The notes beneath the pieces were generated by a model, which saw nothing but the letters and a program-made list of their open reading frames with translations, did not search any database and was not told the origin of the DNA. Shown here one piece after another: positions 9,444-18,787 of a DNA stretch of 64,000 nt. This DNA is from Proteocatella sp041738345. GTDB taxonomy: Bacteria; Bacillota; Clostridia; Peptostreptococcales; Filifactoraceae. Position 1 is the stretch's first letter. Every line of letters starts with the position of its first letter. Where the stretch lies: NCBI GenBank assembly GCA_041738345.1, contig JBGSPX010000057.1:1-64000 (forward strand). Reading direction: 5' to 3'. A program made the position numbers and the translations under genes.

Positions 9444-10331
9444 CTAATTATTTTTAACTGATTCTATAAGGTTTTTTAAATCCTGTTCTTCAAATTTATA
9501 TTTTGTATTGCAGAAGTGACACTGGATTTCTGTACGTTTATCTTCGTGAAGGATTTCTTCTAAGTCTTTTAGGCCTATACTTATAAGGGCTTTTTCCATA
9601 CGCTCTCTACTGCAATCGCACTCAAATTTCACTTCAAGTACATCGTTTATAACTGGTTCCATTCCATCTAGTAGTATTTCTACCATTTCTTCTGGTGTGT
9701 GCCCTTCGTCTATAAAGTGAGATACTGAAGTTATTTTTGCAAGGTTTGCTTCTAGTTTATCAATCTGCTCTTCTGGTACATCTGGCATAAGCTGGATTAT
9801 AAAGCCACCTGCTGATTTTACGCTTCTATCTGTATCTACAAGTACGCCAAGGGCTACTGCGGATGGTTGCTGCTCTGAGTATACATAGTAAGCCGCTAAA
9901 TCTTCTGCTATTTCGCCGCTAACTAGGTCTGTCTGTCCTATATATGGGTCTTTTAGCCCTAAATCTCTTATTACGGTAAGCTTTCCTTCTGTTCCAATTG
10001 CACCTGACACGTCAAGTTTCCCATCTGATTCTCTTACTGGAAGGTCTACATATGGATTTGATGGATATGCTTTTACAGTGCCTTTTGAATTTGCAGTGCA
10101 AGTTATATTTTTTAGTTCGCCATTTCCTTTTATAACAAGGGTCATCTTATCATTGTCGCCCTTCATCATAACGCCCATCATTGAAGCTGCAGTAAGAACT
10201 CTTCCTAGCGCCGCGGTAACTACTGGTGTCGTATCATGGGTTTCTCTTGCTTTTTCTACCATATCTGTTGAATCTATTGCAAACATTCTTATTGAATAAT
10301 CTTTATTTGTCGCTCTTACTATCTTTCCCAT
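9444..10331 (-). CDS. hslO: Hsp33 redox-regulated chaperone
   Basis: The 295-residue protein has the Hsp33 fold. The C-terminal zinc switch is CDC at about 240 and CHFC at about 272, the four cysteines that bind zinc when reduced. Under oxidative stress they form disulfides and the protein becomes an ATP-independent holdase in the cytoplasm. I chose ATG 10331 (MGKIVRATNK) because AAGGAAATAAG precedes it. A longer reading to 10352 lacks this support. It is followed directly by rlmD, probably on one transcript. Confidence 0.92.
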   Translation of the reverse strand: MGKIVRATNKDYSIRMFAIDSTDMVEKARETHDTTPVVTAALGRVLTAASMMGVMMKGDNDKMTLVIKGNGELKNITCTANSKGTVKAYPSNPYVDLPVRESDGKLDVSGAIGTEGKLTVIRDLGLKDPYIGQTDLVSGEIAEDLAAYYVYSEQQPSAVALGVLVDTDRSVKSAGGFIIQLMPDVPEEQIDKLEANLAKITSVSHFIDEGHTPEEMVEILLDGMEPVINDVLEVKFECDCSRERMEKALISIGLKDLEEILHEDKRTEIQCHFCNTKYKFEEQDLKNLIESVKNN

Positions 10332-10395
10332 CTTATTTCCTTTCACTTTCATACAATTTTAATTTATTTTAACTTGTCTTACTATTTTTTATTTG

Positions 10396-11142
10396 CTATT
10401 TTCTACAGCTGAAGAATATTCGCTGTGAATCGTTTTTGTAGCCTTCTGCTTTATCAAAGTCTGCATGGATTTTTATATTTTGATAGCCTATTTTTTCAAG
10501 GACTGCTGTTATTTCTTCTACGCTATAGGCTCTTTGAATATGGGTTTCGCTAAATCTTTCGTAAGTGCTTCCATTTTTTTCAAAGAAATTTATATCCATA
10601 TTTACAAGTTTTTGCTCGCTATCATAGAAGTTTTCCCAAAGGTATACCATATCGTCAAAGCTTTCGCCATAGGTATTATTGCCAAGCACATGCTCTAGTT
10701 TGTACTCTGAGCTTATGTCAAATACTAGCTGGCCACCTTTTTTAATTCTTGGATATAGATATGAAAGAATATGCTCTACATCTTTTATATCGGTAATATA
10801 GTTAAAGGTATCATTTGCACTTATTACGGTATCTATTTCATAAACTTCAAAATCTATTTCTCTAAGGTCCTGCTGGATATATATTATATTGTTGCCGAAT
10901 TCCTCAGTTTTTTCTTCTGCAAGTTCAAGCATCTCTTCGCTGTAATCTATGCCTACTACTTCATAGCCTTTTTCCAAAAGCTTCTCGGTTACGTTTCCAC
11001 TTCCACAGCCAAGCTCTAATATGTTAAGGGGTTTTTCGCCCTGCTCTAATATCAAGTGTTCTAGGTAATTTGCCCACATATCGTAGTCTACATTTACCAT
11101 TAATTCATCATATATCTGTGATAGTACACTGTACTGCATCAA
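10396..11142 (-). CDS. class I SAM-dependent methyltransferase
   Basis: The 248-residue protein carries the SAM-binding signature ILELGCGSGNVTEKL near residue 40, an acidic strand-2 end (VVGIDYSEEML) and a C-terminal half typical of small-molecule methyltransferases. The opening YSVLSQIYDELM is shared with a Firmicute methyltransferase family of unknown substrate, often found near rRNA and housekeeping genes. No TM segment or extra domain is seen. It is upstream of hslO in the same direction with a 64-base gap. The substrate cannot be inferred. Confidence 0.8.
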   Translation of the reverse strand: MMQYSVLSQIYDELMVNVDYDMWANYLEHLILEQGEKPLNILELGCGSGNVTEKLLEKGYEVVGIDYSEEMLELAEEKTEEFGNNIIYIQQDLREIDFEVYEIDTVISANDTFNYITDIKDVEHILSYLYPRIKKGGQLVFDISSEYKLEHVLGNNTYGESFDDMVYLWENFYDSEQKLVNMDINFFEKNGSTYERFSETHIQRAYSVEEITAVLEKIGYQNIKIHADFDKAEGYKNDSQRIFFSCRK

Positions 11143-11243
11143 AAAGCCTCTTTTCTATTCATTATTCTTATTTATTTATTCTGCGTTTTGTATTATAATC
11201 TAATTTACATACAGATTATATTATACACTAAAAGGGAGAAAAA

Positions 11244-12590
11244 ATGAATAATAGATTAGGTGAAGAAAGTATAAATAAGCTGCTCTTTGAACTTAGTATT
11301 CCTGCGATTTTGGGAATGCTGAGCAGCGCTATTTTTAATGTTGTAGATAGAATTTTTGTAGGTAGAATAAGTTCGCTTGCGCTTACTGGAGTTGGAATTA
11401 CTATGCCGCTTCAGGTGCTTCATATGTCACTTGTACTTTTGATTGGAGTCGGTTCTTCGACGCTTATTTCTATAAAGCTTGGCGAAAATAAAAATGATGA
11501 GGCTGAGGAAATTTTATTTTTGGCCTTTAAGTATATTGTAATTGCAATGATTGGGTTTGCGGCATTATTTTTTATGTTTGAGGAACCTATTTTAAAATTG
11601 CTTTCGGTATCGGATGAGGTTCGCCCTTATGCAGATGTATATATAAAAATTCTTATGTTTGGATCTATTTTTGGTATTCCGGGATATTGTCTTAACAATT
11701 CGCTTCGTGCTATTGGAAAAGCAAATATTTCAATGAGAATAATTCTTTTTTCATCTGTACTAAATATGATACTTGACCCTATCTTTATATTTACATTTGA
11801 CATGGGAATTGCAGGCGCTGCTATTGCAACGGTTATTTCGCAAACAGTGCTTACGGTATATGTGGTTTATATTTTTATAAAGCGAGATGATTTTCTTATA
11901 AATCTAAAATTCGTTAAGATTAGGGATGAGTTTTTATTATTTAAAGAGATAATGCACAATGGCTCTCCTTCATTTTTTGTACAAGTATTAGCTACTTTTG
12001 TCGGAATATTTATAAATGCAAGCTTCTTAAAATATGGAACTGACCTTGATATAGCTTCGGTTACTATAATGTCTACTATTTTTAGCTTTTACCATATGGT
12101 TGTATTTGGAATTGTACAGGGAAATCAGCCTATATGTGGTTTTAACTGGGGTGCCAAAAAATATGACAGGGTTGCCGAGTCGCTAAAGCTTTCACTGTTT
12201 TACTCGTTTATTCTTTCTATGGTTTTGTTTATGGCAATTCAGCTGTTCCCATTTGTTCTTGTAAGAATGTTCACGCCTGATGCACAGCTAATAAGTCTGA
12301 CCTCTGGGGCTATAAGGGTTTATTTAAGTATGCTTCCTCTTATTGGAGTTCAAACGGTAAGTTCTCAGTATTTTCAAGCAGTTGGAAAACCAAAGCTATC
12401 AAGTGTACTTTCCTTCCTTCGTTATGGAATAATTGTAGTTCCAAGTATTCTTATACTTGCGCCAATTGTTGGAGTTAAAGGAATTTATGTAAGTAATGCT
12501 ATTTCGGATTTTGTTGCCTCATTTATAGCTATTGCATTTATTTTAGCTGAACTTAGACATCTTAAAAAACTTCAAAATTCAGTAGACTAA
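11244..12590 (+). CDS. MATE-family multidrug/cation antiporter
   Basis: The 448-residue integral membrane protein has about twelve hydrophobic segments arranged as two similar halves, as in MATE transporters. It begins LLFELSIPAILGMLSSAIFNVVDRIFVGR, of which IPAILGMLS and VDRIFVG are typical of the family. MATE proteins exchange Na+ or H+ for organic cations and drugs. A GGGAG site precedes the ATG. It stands alone on the plus strand, divergent from the methyltransferase gene, and shares a bidirectional terminator with copZ. The substrate is unknown. Confidence 0.88.
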   Translation: MNNRLGEESINKLLFELSIPAILGMLSSAIFNVVDRIFVGRISSLALTGVGITMPLQVLHMSLVLLIGVGSSTLISIKLGENKNDEAEEILFLAFKYIVIAMIGFAALFFMFEEPILKLLSVSDEVRPYADVYIKILMFGSIFGIPGYCLNNSLRAIGKANISMRIILFSSVLNMILDPIFIFTFDMGIAGAAIATVISQTVLTVYVVYIFIKRDDFLINLKFVKIRDEFLLFKEIMHNGSPSFFVQVLATFVGIFINASFLKYGTDLDIASVTIMSTIFSFYHMVVFGIVQGNQPICGFNWGAKKYDRVAESLKLSLFYSFILSMVLFMAIQLFPFVLVRMFTPDAQLISLTSGAIRVYLSMLPLIGVQTVSSQYFQAVGKPKLSSVLSFLRYGIIVVPSILILAPIVGVKGIYVSNAISDFVASFIAIAFILAELRHLKKLQNSVD

Positions 12591-12617
12591 ATATCTGGAG
12601 AATTAAACCTTTAATAT

Positions 12618-12670
12618 TAAACCCCTTAAGATAAAATAAGACTATGCTTATTGTTATTATAAGGGGTTTA
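12618..12670. terminator. bidirectional terminator between the MATE gene and copZ
   Basis: AACCCCTTA pairs with TAAGGGGTT across an inner AATAAG/CTTATT stem. It lies in the middle of the convergent gap, with T-rich flanks on both sides, so it can stop transcription from either gene. Confidence 0.7.
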
Positions 12671-12681
12671 TTTTGGGGTAT

Positions 12682-12882
12682 TTATACTATATCGTATCCT
12701 TGATCTTCGATTTCAGTTTTTAAAGTGTCTATGCTTACAGCTTCAGAGTGCTCCACAGTTACAGTTTTTGCTTCTAAATCTACGTTTACTGACTCCACGC
12801 CTTCTAGCGCAGAAAGTACTGTAGTTACTCTATTTTCACAATGTGAACACATCATTCCTTCAACATTTAATACGGTTTTCAT
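12682..12882 (-). CDS. copZ: CopZ-like copper chaperone (HMA domain)
   Basis: The 66-residue protein is a single heavy-metal-associated domain with the metal-binding MMCSHC loop (Cys12, Cys15). Such proteins ferry Cu(I) in the cytosol and hand it to the N-terminal domains of CopA ATPases. It is the last gene of the metal locus, after copA and the lipoprotein, and is followed by a terminator. Length and motif match the family exactly. The metal could in principle be another soft ion, but copper is the usual one. Confidence 0.88.
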   Translation of the reverse strand: MKTVLNVEGMMCSHCENRVTTVLSALEGVESVNVDLEAKTVTVEHSEAVSIDTLKTEIEDQGYDIV

Positions 12883-12952
12883 ATCAAGTTCTCCTTATAA
12901 AGTTTATTTTTTATATTATCTCATTTAATTAGTTTTGAAGCAAGGCCTACTA

Positions 12953-13594
12953 TTATTCTAAATCAAAAGGCTTAAGCAGTTTTTTCTCTGTTATTTTTTC
13001 GCCCTTATCATTCATCATCTCTACATCTGCGTATAGCCAGCCTTCTATTTTTGTAACATCTGCTCCATATGCTGCAATCATTTCGGGATTTATAACAAAT
13101 ACTACATCTTTATCATTCTTTTGAATATCTTGAGCCCATTCAAACATATTCCCATTTCCTAATTTTATTCCAAAATGGTCAAGCTGAGCATGGTATCCTA
13201 CTGCATCTCTATTATCTTTTACAAAGTTTTTAAAGGCTTTGTCTGGGTCCTCTCCTGCTTTAGATTCGGCTTGCTCAAATTCAATTATCAGTTTATCTGC
13301 TTCAATCATTTCTTTAGGAAGTTTTGAAATATCAAGTCCTGCTTCTTTAAAAGGTTTTATATCAACGCTTATTCCGGTTTTATCTCCCCAGAAAAAACTT
13401 GAGCTATTATCTGAAAGTGTGTATCTATATACTGTTTTTTCTGACTCTAATTCTTCTACCTTTATATAAGAGGCTTCTTTTTCTGCTATTTTATTAAAGC
13501 TTTCTACAGCTTTATTTCCAAGTACATCTGTACTACATCCTGAAACGACAAGTAGTGAGGCCGTCATTAATGCAAATACTTTATTTTTTTTCAT
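12953..13594 (-). CDS. lipoprotein of unknown function in the copper locus
   Basis: The 213-residue protein starts with a lipoprotein signal peptide (lipobox LLVVSGC, Cys near residue 20). After cleavage it would be anchored outside the membrane. The mature part is acidic, mixed alpha/beta, with a late segment around WLYADVEMMNDKGEK. No cysteine or His/Met cluster is seen that would bind copper. I do not recognise a family. Its place between copA and copZ, in one direction with small gaps, suggests a role in extracytoplasmic metal handling or sensing. That is inferred from position only. Confidence 0.75.
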   Translation of the reverse strand: MKKNKVFALMTASLLVVSGCSTDVLGNKAVESFNKIAEKEASYIKVEELESEKTVYRYTLSDNSSSFFWGDKTGISVDIKPFKEAGLDISKLPKEMIEADKLIIEFEQAESKAGEDPDKAFKNFVKDNRDAVGYHAQLDHFGIKLGNGNMFEWAQDIQKNDKDVVFVINPEMIAAYGADVTKIEGWLYADVEMMNDKGEKITEKKLLKPFDLE

Positions 13595-13650
13595 GATGAA
13601 CTCCTTTCCAATTATACCTCTGATTTATATTGTGATTGTGATTTATATTC

Positions 13651-15900
13651 TTATATTGAAACTTTGAAATTTCTAAGTCTAAGTGCATTTGATACTACTG
13701 ATACGGAGCTTAGTGACATTGCTGCAGCTGCAAAAATAGGATTTAGTAGTGGGCCTCCAAAAAGATGGAACAGCCCTGCTGCTAGTGGTATTCCCGCAAC
13801 ATTATATGCAAATGCCCAGAAAAGATTTTGCTTTATATTTCTAATGGTGCTTTTTGAAAGCTGTATAGCGGAAAGTACATCCATAAGGTCGCTATGCATT
13901 AATACTATATCCGCAGATTCCATTGCCACATCTGTTCCCGAACCTATAGCTATTCCTATATCTGCCTGTGCAAGTGCTGGAGCGTCATTTATTCCATCTC
14001 CTACCATAGCCACGAGCTTACCTTGACTTTGTAGTTTTTTGACTTCGTTTGCTTTATCTTGCGGAAGTACTTCGGAAAGTACTATATCTATTCCTGCTTG
14101 CTGTGCTATAGCATTGGCTGTATATTTATTGTCTCCGGTTATCATTATAACCTCAAGTCCCATTTCCTTTAATTTTTTAACTGCCGTTATACTGCTTTCT
14201 TTTATTACATCTGCTACTGCTATTATTCCACAAAGTTTTCCATCTATCGCTATATACATAGGTGTTTTTCCTGTATTTGCAAGTGCATCTGCATTTTTTT
14301 GAGCTTCTTCTGATATATCAATACCCTCTATAAGCTTAAGGTTTCCAATAGCTATTTTTTCGTCTTTGATTTTAACTACTATCCCTTTTCCTGTTATCGA
14401 TTCAAACTCATCTATAGCTAACAACTCAAGTGCTTCTTTTTCTGCTGCTCTTACAATAGCTTCTCCTAATGGATGCTCACTGCCTTTTTCTGCTGAAGCA
14501 GCAAGCTGTAAAATACGCTTTTTGTCAGTTGCGTTAAATGATATTATATCTGTAACTTCAGGTTTTCCTTCTGTTATGGTTCCTGTTTTATCAAATATTA
14601 TGCTTTTTATTTTATGTGTAGTTTCTAGCGCATCTCCACCTTTGATTAAAATTCCTTTTTCTGCACCCTTTCCAGTACCCACCATTATAGCGGTAGGCGT
14701 AGCAAGTCCAAGCGCACATGGACAAGCTATTACAAGTACGGATATGAATATTGTAAGTGAGAAATAAAGTCCTTCTCCTTTAAGCATCCAGAATCCAAAT
14801 GCAAGCGTTGCTATTATAAATACCGTTGGCACAAAATACCCTGATACTATATCTGCCATTTGAGCTATAGGCGCTTTTGAATTTTGTGCTTCTTCAATCA
14901 ATTTTATAATTTGAGCTAAGGCTGTATTTTCACCAACTTTTGTTGCTTTAAATTTTATAAATCCATTTTTATTTATTGTAGCTGCAAAAACTTTATCTCC
15001 TATTTTTTTGTCCACAGGCATGCTTTCTCCAGTTAACATGGACTCATCAATAGAGGTTGTTCCCTCTAGTATTTCTCCATCAACGGGAATCTTTCCACCT
15101 GGTTTTACAAGAATTACATCGCCTTCTTCTACATCATCTATATCTATTTCAAATTCTATACCGTTTTTTATTACTATTGCAGTTTTAGGTGCCATCCCCA
15201 TAAGTTTTTTTATCGCCTCTGAGGTACGGCCTTTGGATACGGCTTCTAGATATTTCCCAAGAAGTATCAATGTGATTATTACTCCTGCAGTTTCAAAATA
15301 AAGTCCTTCTACATAACCCATATCCCCGATTGAAATTCTCCAAGTAGAATAAAAACTATATAGCAGCGCTGCACTTGTTCCCATAGCTATTAAGCTATCC
15401 ATATTAGGACTTCTCATCCAAATTGCTCTATAGCCTACACTGTAAAATCTGCGCCCTGCTATAATAATTGGAATTGTTAGCAAGATTTGAAGAAGTGCAA
15501 AATTAAGCGGATAATCCATTGGTCTTATGAGTTTTGGGATAGGAAAGTTTAGAAAGCTTATCATAGAACCCATAGATATATAAAGTAGTGGGACTGAAAA
15601 CACTGCTGATACTATAAATTTTGTCCAAATGGTTTTTATTTCCTTTTCTTTCTTGGCTCTATCTTCATCTACTTGTTCGGCTCCTTTTTTTAATTCTGCC
15701 CATCCAAAACCAGCTTTTTCTACTGCATTTGTTATTTTGTCCAAACCTATTTTAGTTTCGTCAATATATACTGACATTTTTTCGGTAGTAAGATTTACAG
15801 TTACGCTCTCTACGCCTTCTATTTTAGAAACTACTTTCTCTATTCTTGCTGAGCAAGCTGCGCAGGTCATTCCCGATATTTTTAGAGTTTCTCTTTTCAC
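13651..15900 (-). CDS. copA: CopA copper-exporting P1B-type ATPase
   Basis: The 749-residue protein has one N-terminal HMA domain (GMTCAAC, Cys13 and Cys16). Eight expected membrane helices follow, with the CPCALGLATP metal-transfer motif in helix 6, the phosphorylation site DKTGT, the TGES-type actuator loop, the HP motif (EHPLGEA) and the hinge GDGINDAPAL. CPC plus an N-terminal HMA indicates a Cu(I)-exporting pump rather than the zinc/cadmium type. It sits 13 bases downstream of the HMA-SafE gene, with the lipoprotein and copZ behind it, which makes one metal operon. Expression is probably controlled by the two-component system upstream. Confidence 0.93.
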   Translation of the reverse strand: MKRETLKISGMTCAACSARIEKVVSKIEGVESVTVNLTTEKMSVYIDETKIGLDKITNAVEKAGFGWAELKKGAEQVDEDRAKKEKEIKTIWTKFIVSAVFSVPLLYISMGSMISFLNFPIPKLIRPMDYPLNFALLQILLTIPIIIAGRRFYSVGYRAIWMRSPNMDSLIAMGTSAALLYSFYSTWRISIGDMGYVEGLYFETAGVIITLILLGKYLEAVSKGRTSEAIKKLMGMAPKTAIVIKNGIEFEIDIDDVEEGDVILVKPGGKIPVDGEILEGTTSIDESMLTGESMPVDKKIGDKVFAATINKNGFIKFKATKVGENTALAQIIKLIEEAQNSKAPIAQMADIVSGYFVPTVFIIATLAFGFWMLKGEGLYFSLTIFISVLVIACPCALGLATPTAIMVGTGKGAEKGILIKGGDALETTHKIKSIIFDKTGTITEGKPEVTDIISFNATDKKRILQLAASAEKGSEHPLGEAIVRAAEKEALELLAIDEFESITGKGIVVKIKDEKIAIGNLKLIEGIDISEEAQKNADALANTGKTPMYIAIDGKLCGIIAVADVIKESSITAVKKLKEMGLEVIMITGDNKYTANAIAQQAGIDIVLSEVLPQDKANEVKKLQSQGKLVAMVGDGINDAPALAQADIGIAIGSGTDVAMESADIVLMHSDLMDVLSAIQLSKSTIRNIKQNLFWAFAYNVAGIPLAAGLFHLFGGPLLNPIFAAAAMSLSSVSVVSNALRLRNFKVSI

Positions 15901-15913
15901 AAAAAACGCCTCC

Positions 15914-17296
15914 TTATTTATTTTCTAGTGCACAACATGCGCCACCTGAACCAGTTTGTACAACTGCATCGTTTTGAGTATCTTCTATAATCCCAGCTGA
16001 TTTTATATCATCTACTACAGTGATTGTACTTCTTATCATACCCATCCAACAGCTATATTTAAAGGTTCCGGTTTCAGTTGGAGTAAATTCTACTATATTT
16101 TCTCCTGCTTTAAGTTTTATATCTATATCATACGCAGGGATTATTATCTCATTATTACATCCATTTAGATTTTCTTCTTCCACATTCATAATCCATTTTA
16201 CAGGTATATCTTTTTGAACTACTATACTTTCATAGCTAGAAGGCCATACATCTGTTTCTATTATCTGCTTGCCATCTTCCATTAGGGTTGCACTTATCTT
16301 TGAGCTATCAGTATTATCCACTACCTGTTTTGCGTTATAAAAGCTAGTACTATTTTGGAACATTAAAACTCCAAGTATTACAACTAGTACTGAGCTTACT
16401 AGTATCATATTTTTTTTGAATTTTTTATTTAACATAGAACTCATCACTCCTAATCCAAACATTAATGGGAAAGTCCCCACACTAAAAAGAAACATTGAAA
16501 GTGCACCTTGAAATGCAGAACCTGTGGAAAGTGCATAAAGCTGCATAGCTTGAAGTGGACCACAGGGCATTAATCCATTTAGTATTCCTACATAAAATGG
16601 TGTAGCGTTTTTTTTCTTTTCATGAACTTTATCTGATATAAATTTAGGTACTCTTAAATTAAATTTTCTTAAAAATGGAAATATATCCATCATATTTAGT
16701 CCCATTATTATCATAAATATCCCTGCAAAGCTCATCAGTAAAGCTTTTGATGTTCCAGAAAGGCTAACGACTGAACCAATAGCGCCTACTATTGCGCCTA
16801 TTATAGTATATGATACGACTCGTCCAGAATTATATTTTAAGCTGGGGATATACGAGGATTCTCCTAAGGCACACTGAGATATATTAATGCCTCCACACAT
16901 AGCTATGCAGTGAACTGAAGTCAGCACTCCTATAAGAAATATTGTGACATATCCCATTCCCGTTTTTGCTAACGGAAAATTATTAAAAATATAAATCAAA
17001 CCTGTAAATTTTAGCACCTGATATATCAAAAACAAAGCTAAAAGTATTACGCCTATATCCCTAATTTTAGTATATGGCTTAATTTCAGATGAAGAATATC
17101 CCATCTTTTCTAAAATATCTAAAATTTCAGCTTGGCTAATAGCATCCTCTTCATATTCTATAAACACAGTTCCCATATTATAATTTGCTTTTACATTTTT
17201 TATTGAAGTGATTTTTGAAAACCTTGATTCTATTCGTCTTTCACATCCTACACAGGTCATTCCACTTATTTTTAGCGTTATTTTACTAAGCTTCAT
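15914..17296 (-). CDS. HMA-SafE-cupredoxin fusion membrane protein
   Basis: The 460-residue product joins three parts. An N-terminal HMA domain has GMTCVGC (Cys15, Cys18). A six-helix SafE/DsbD-like membrane unit follows (motifs GVLTSVHCIAMCGGINIS and GLMPCGPLQAMQLYALS, with conserved cysteines). The C-terminal cupredoxin-like domain of about 100 residues includes the loop KYSCWMGM and ends in GGACC. DsbD-like SafE proteins move electrons or copper across the membrane. The combination suggests copper transfer from the cytosolic HMA site to the outer cupredoxin-like domain. I chose ATG 17296, because the longer frame begins at a TTG inside the GGAGG ribosome binding site. Confidence 0.8.
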   Translation of the reverse strand: MKLSKITLKISGMTCVGCERRIESRFSKITSIKNVKANYNMGTVFIEYEEDAISQAEILDILEKMGYSSSEIKPYTKIRDIGVILLALFLIYQVLKFTGLIYIFNNFPLAKTGMGYVTIFLIGVLTSVHCIAMCGGINISQCALGESSYIPSLKYNSGRVVSYTIIGAIVGAIGSVVSLSGTSKALLMSFAGIFMIIMGLNMMDIFPFLRKFNLRVPKFISDKVHEKKKNATPFYVGILNGLMPCGPLQAMQLYALSTGSAFQGALSMFLFSVGTFPLMFGLGVMSSMLNKKFKKNMILVSSVLVVILGVLMFQNSTSFYNAKQVVDNTDSSKISATLMEDGKQIIETDVWPSSYESIVVQKDIPVKWIMNVEEENLNGCNNEIIIPAYDIDIKLKAGENIVEFTPTETGTFKYSCWMGMIRSTITVVDDIKSAGIIEDTQNDAVVQTGSGGACCALENK

Positions 17297-17367
17297 CCAT
17301 GCTCCCCCCTCCAATTTCTATTTTTCAGTTTTAGTTTACCACTTTTATGTGTAGATTATATGAAGAT

Positions 17368-17400
17368 TAAAAAAACCTTCAAGCTTTTTGCTTAAAGGTT
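17368..17400 (-). terminator. terminator overlapping the 3' end of the histidine kinase gene
   Basis: AACCTT-AAGC pairs with GCTT-AAGGTT and is followed on the minus strand by seven T. The stop codon of the kinase lies within the stem. It separates the two-component operon from the copper transport operon. Confidence 0.8.
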
Positions 17401-18786
17401 TATTATAAAATTGGAGCCTTTTCCTAGTTCACTTTCTACTTTTATGTTGCCCCCATGAGCTAATACTATTGAGTTTACAATAGAAAGTCCTATACCTGAA
17501 CCCCCACTATTTCTACTTCGAGATTGGTCTGAGCGATATAAATATTCAAATATATTTGGGATATCTTCTTTCGCAATTCCTATTCCAGTATCACTTATAC
17601 TTATTTCAACTGAATCCTTATGTTTTGCAAATTTTATTTTTATTGTTCCTGAATCTGTGTATTTTACAGCATTTGATATTAGGTTTACAAAAACTTGGCT
17701 TATTTTGTCTTTATCTGCCTCAAGTTCTACTTGAGGTGATTCAAATTCAAAGCTTATATTTTTCTGTTTTGCTTCGCCTTCAAATCGTATTAAGATGCTT
17801 TCTACCAAACTATTTAGATTAAATTTGGTCTTATTTAAAATCAAATTCTGACTTTCTATTTCTACAAGTTTATCTATATCTGATACCATTCTTGTAAGTC
17901 TTAGAATTTCATCATGACAGCCCTCTAATCTGTCTTTGCTCGCATCCAAAACCCCATCTATCATGCCTTCCATATTTATTTGTAAAGAAGTAAGCGGTGT
18001 TCTAAACTCATGTGCAAAATCTCCTGCCATTCGTTTTTTGATTTTTTGTTGTAATTCCAAAATATTCGCCAAATCGTTAACGCTTGAAACAAGTTGATCT
18101 AGTTCTATAATATTGGAAGTTGCGGATATTCTGTTATGATATTTACCTTTTCCAATTTCACTGGTCTGCTGAATCACATTTTTTACAGGTTTAGATATTA
18201 TATTGGCCATTACAGCACCAAGCCCCACTGCAATAAATAAAAATACTGCTGAAACAATCAAAAAGATTTGGTTTAGCATTTTTATAAATTCTATATCCTG
18301 TGCATTATAATAAAATGGTCCATAATATCCAAGCACTGCGGTTCCATAAAACGCATCTTTGGTTTTTATATCATAATGTTTTTCTGTATACTCGCCCTTC
18401 CAATGAGGATACCTTTCTTTCATAGTCTGTTCCATAGCGGAAATCATATTTTCACATTCCATCGTATTAAGACAGCTCATACAAAATATTTCTTTCCCCT
18501 GTGCATCATTTACCATTAGCACAATTCCCTTATCAAGTGCACTTTCCCCTAAATTTAACAAAAAACTTTCACTCAACTCTCCTTTGATTTCATATTGGTT
18601 TGAAAGCTGTGCTACTATGCCTAAATTTATCTGTTCTTGATTTTCTTTTACATATTGCTGAAACTGTTTTTCGAGCATGAAATTTGAGGTAACAAGAAGT
18701 GAAACTGTTATAAATATAGCTATCGTGACATATGATATTATTAATTTTGACTTTATAGTCATCTTCATTCCTATTTTAGGCCCCAT
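17392..18786 (-). CDS. sensor histidine kinase, probable metal sensor
   Basis: The 464-residue protein has a first membrane helix (about 18-38), an extracytoplasmic domain of about 125 residues, a second helix (about 170-195), then HAMP, the H-box AHEFRTPLTSLQ, an N-box (NLISNAVKYT) and G-boxes. It is a classical class I kinase. The outer domain holds Cys102, Cys105 and Cys111 (CMSC...C), which could bind a soft metal or sense redox state. I prefer ATG 18786, spaced correctly behind the GGAGG that overlaps the regulator's stop. The ORF could open further upstream at a TTG. Its position next to the copper genes suggests it senses copper or redox stress. Confidence 0.85.
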   Translation of the reverse strand: MGPKIGMKMTIKSKLIISYVTIAIFITVSLLVTSNFMLEKQFQQYVKENQEQINLGIVAQLSNQYEIKGELSESFLLNLGESALDKGIVLMVNDAQGKEIFCMSCLNTMECENMISAMEQTMKERYPHWKGEYTEKHYDIKTKDAFYGTAVLGYYGPFYYNAQDIEFIKMLNQIFLIVSAVFLFIAVGLGAVMANIISKPVKNVIQQTSEIGKGKYHNRISATSNIIELDQLVSSVNDLANILELQQKIKKRMAGDFAHEFRTPLTSLQINMEGMIDGVLDASKDRLEGCHDEILRLTRMVSDIDKLVEIESQNLILNKTKFNLNSLVESILIRFEGEAKQKNISFEFESPQVELEADKDKISQVFVNLISNAVKYTDSGTIKIKFAKHKDSVEISISDTGIGIAKEDIPNIFEYLYRSDQSRSRNSGGSGIGLSIVNSIVLAHGGNIKVESELGKGSNFIINL

Positions 18787-18787
18787 C

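Noticed and set aside
13664..15928. Several plus-strand open frames opposite copA
   Set aside because: They are Ser/Ile-rich antisense frames of a well-defined gene, without ribosome binding sites or known motifs.
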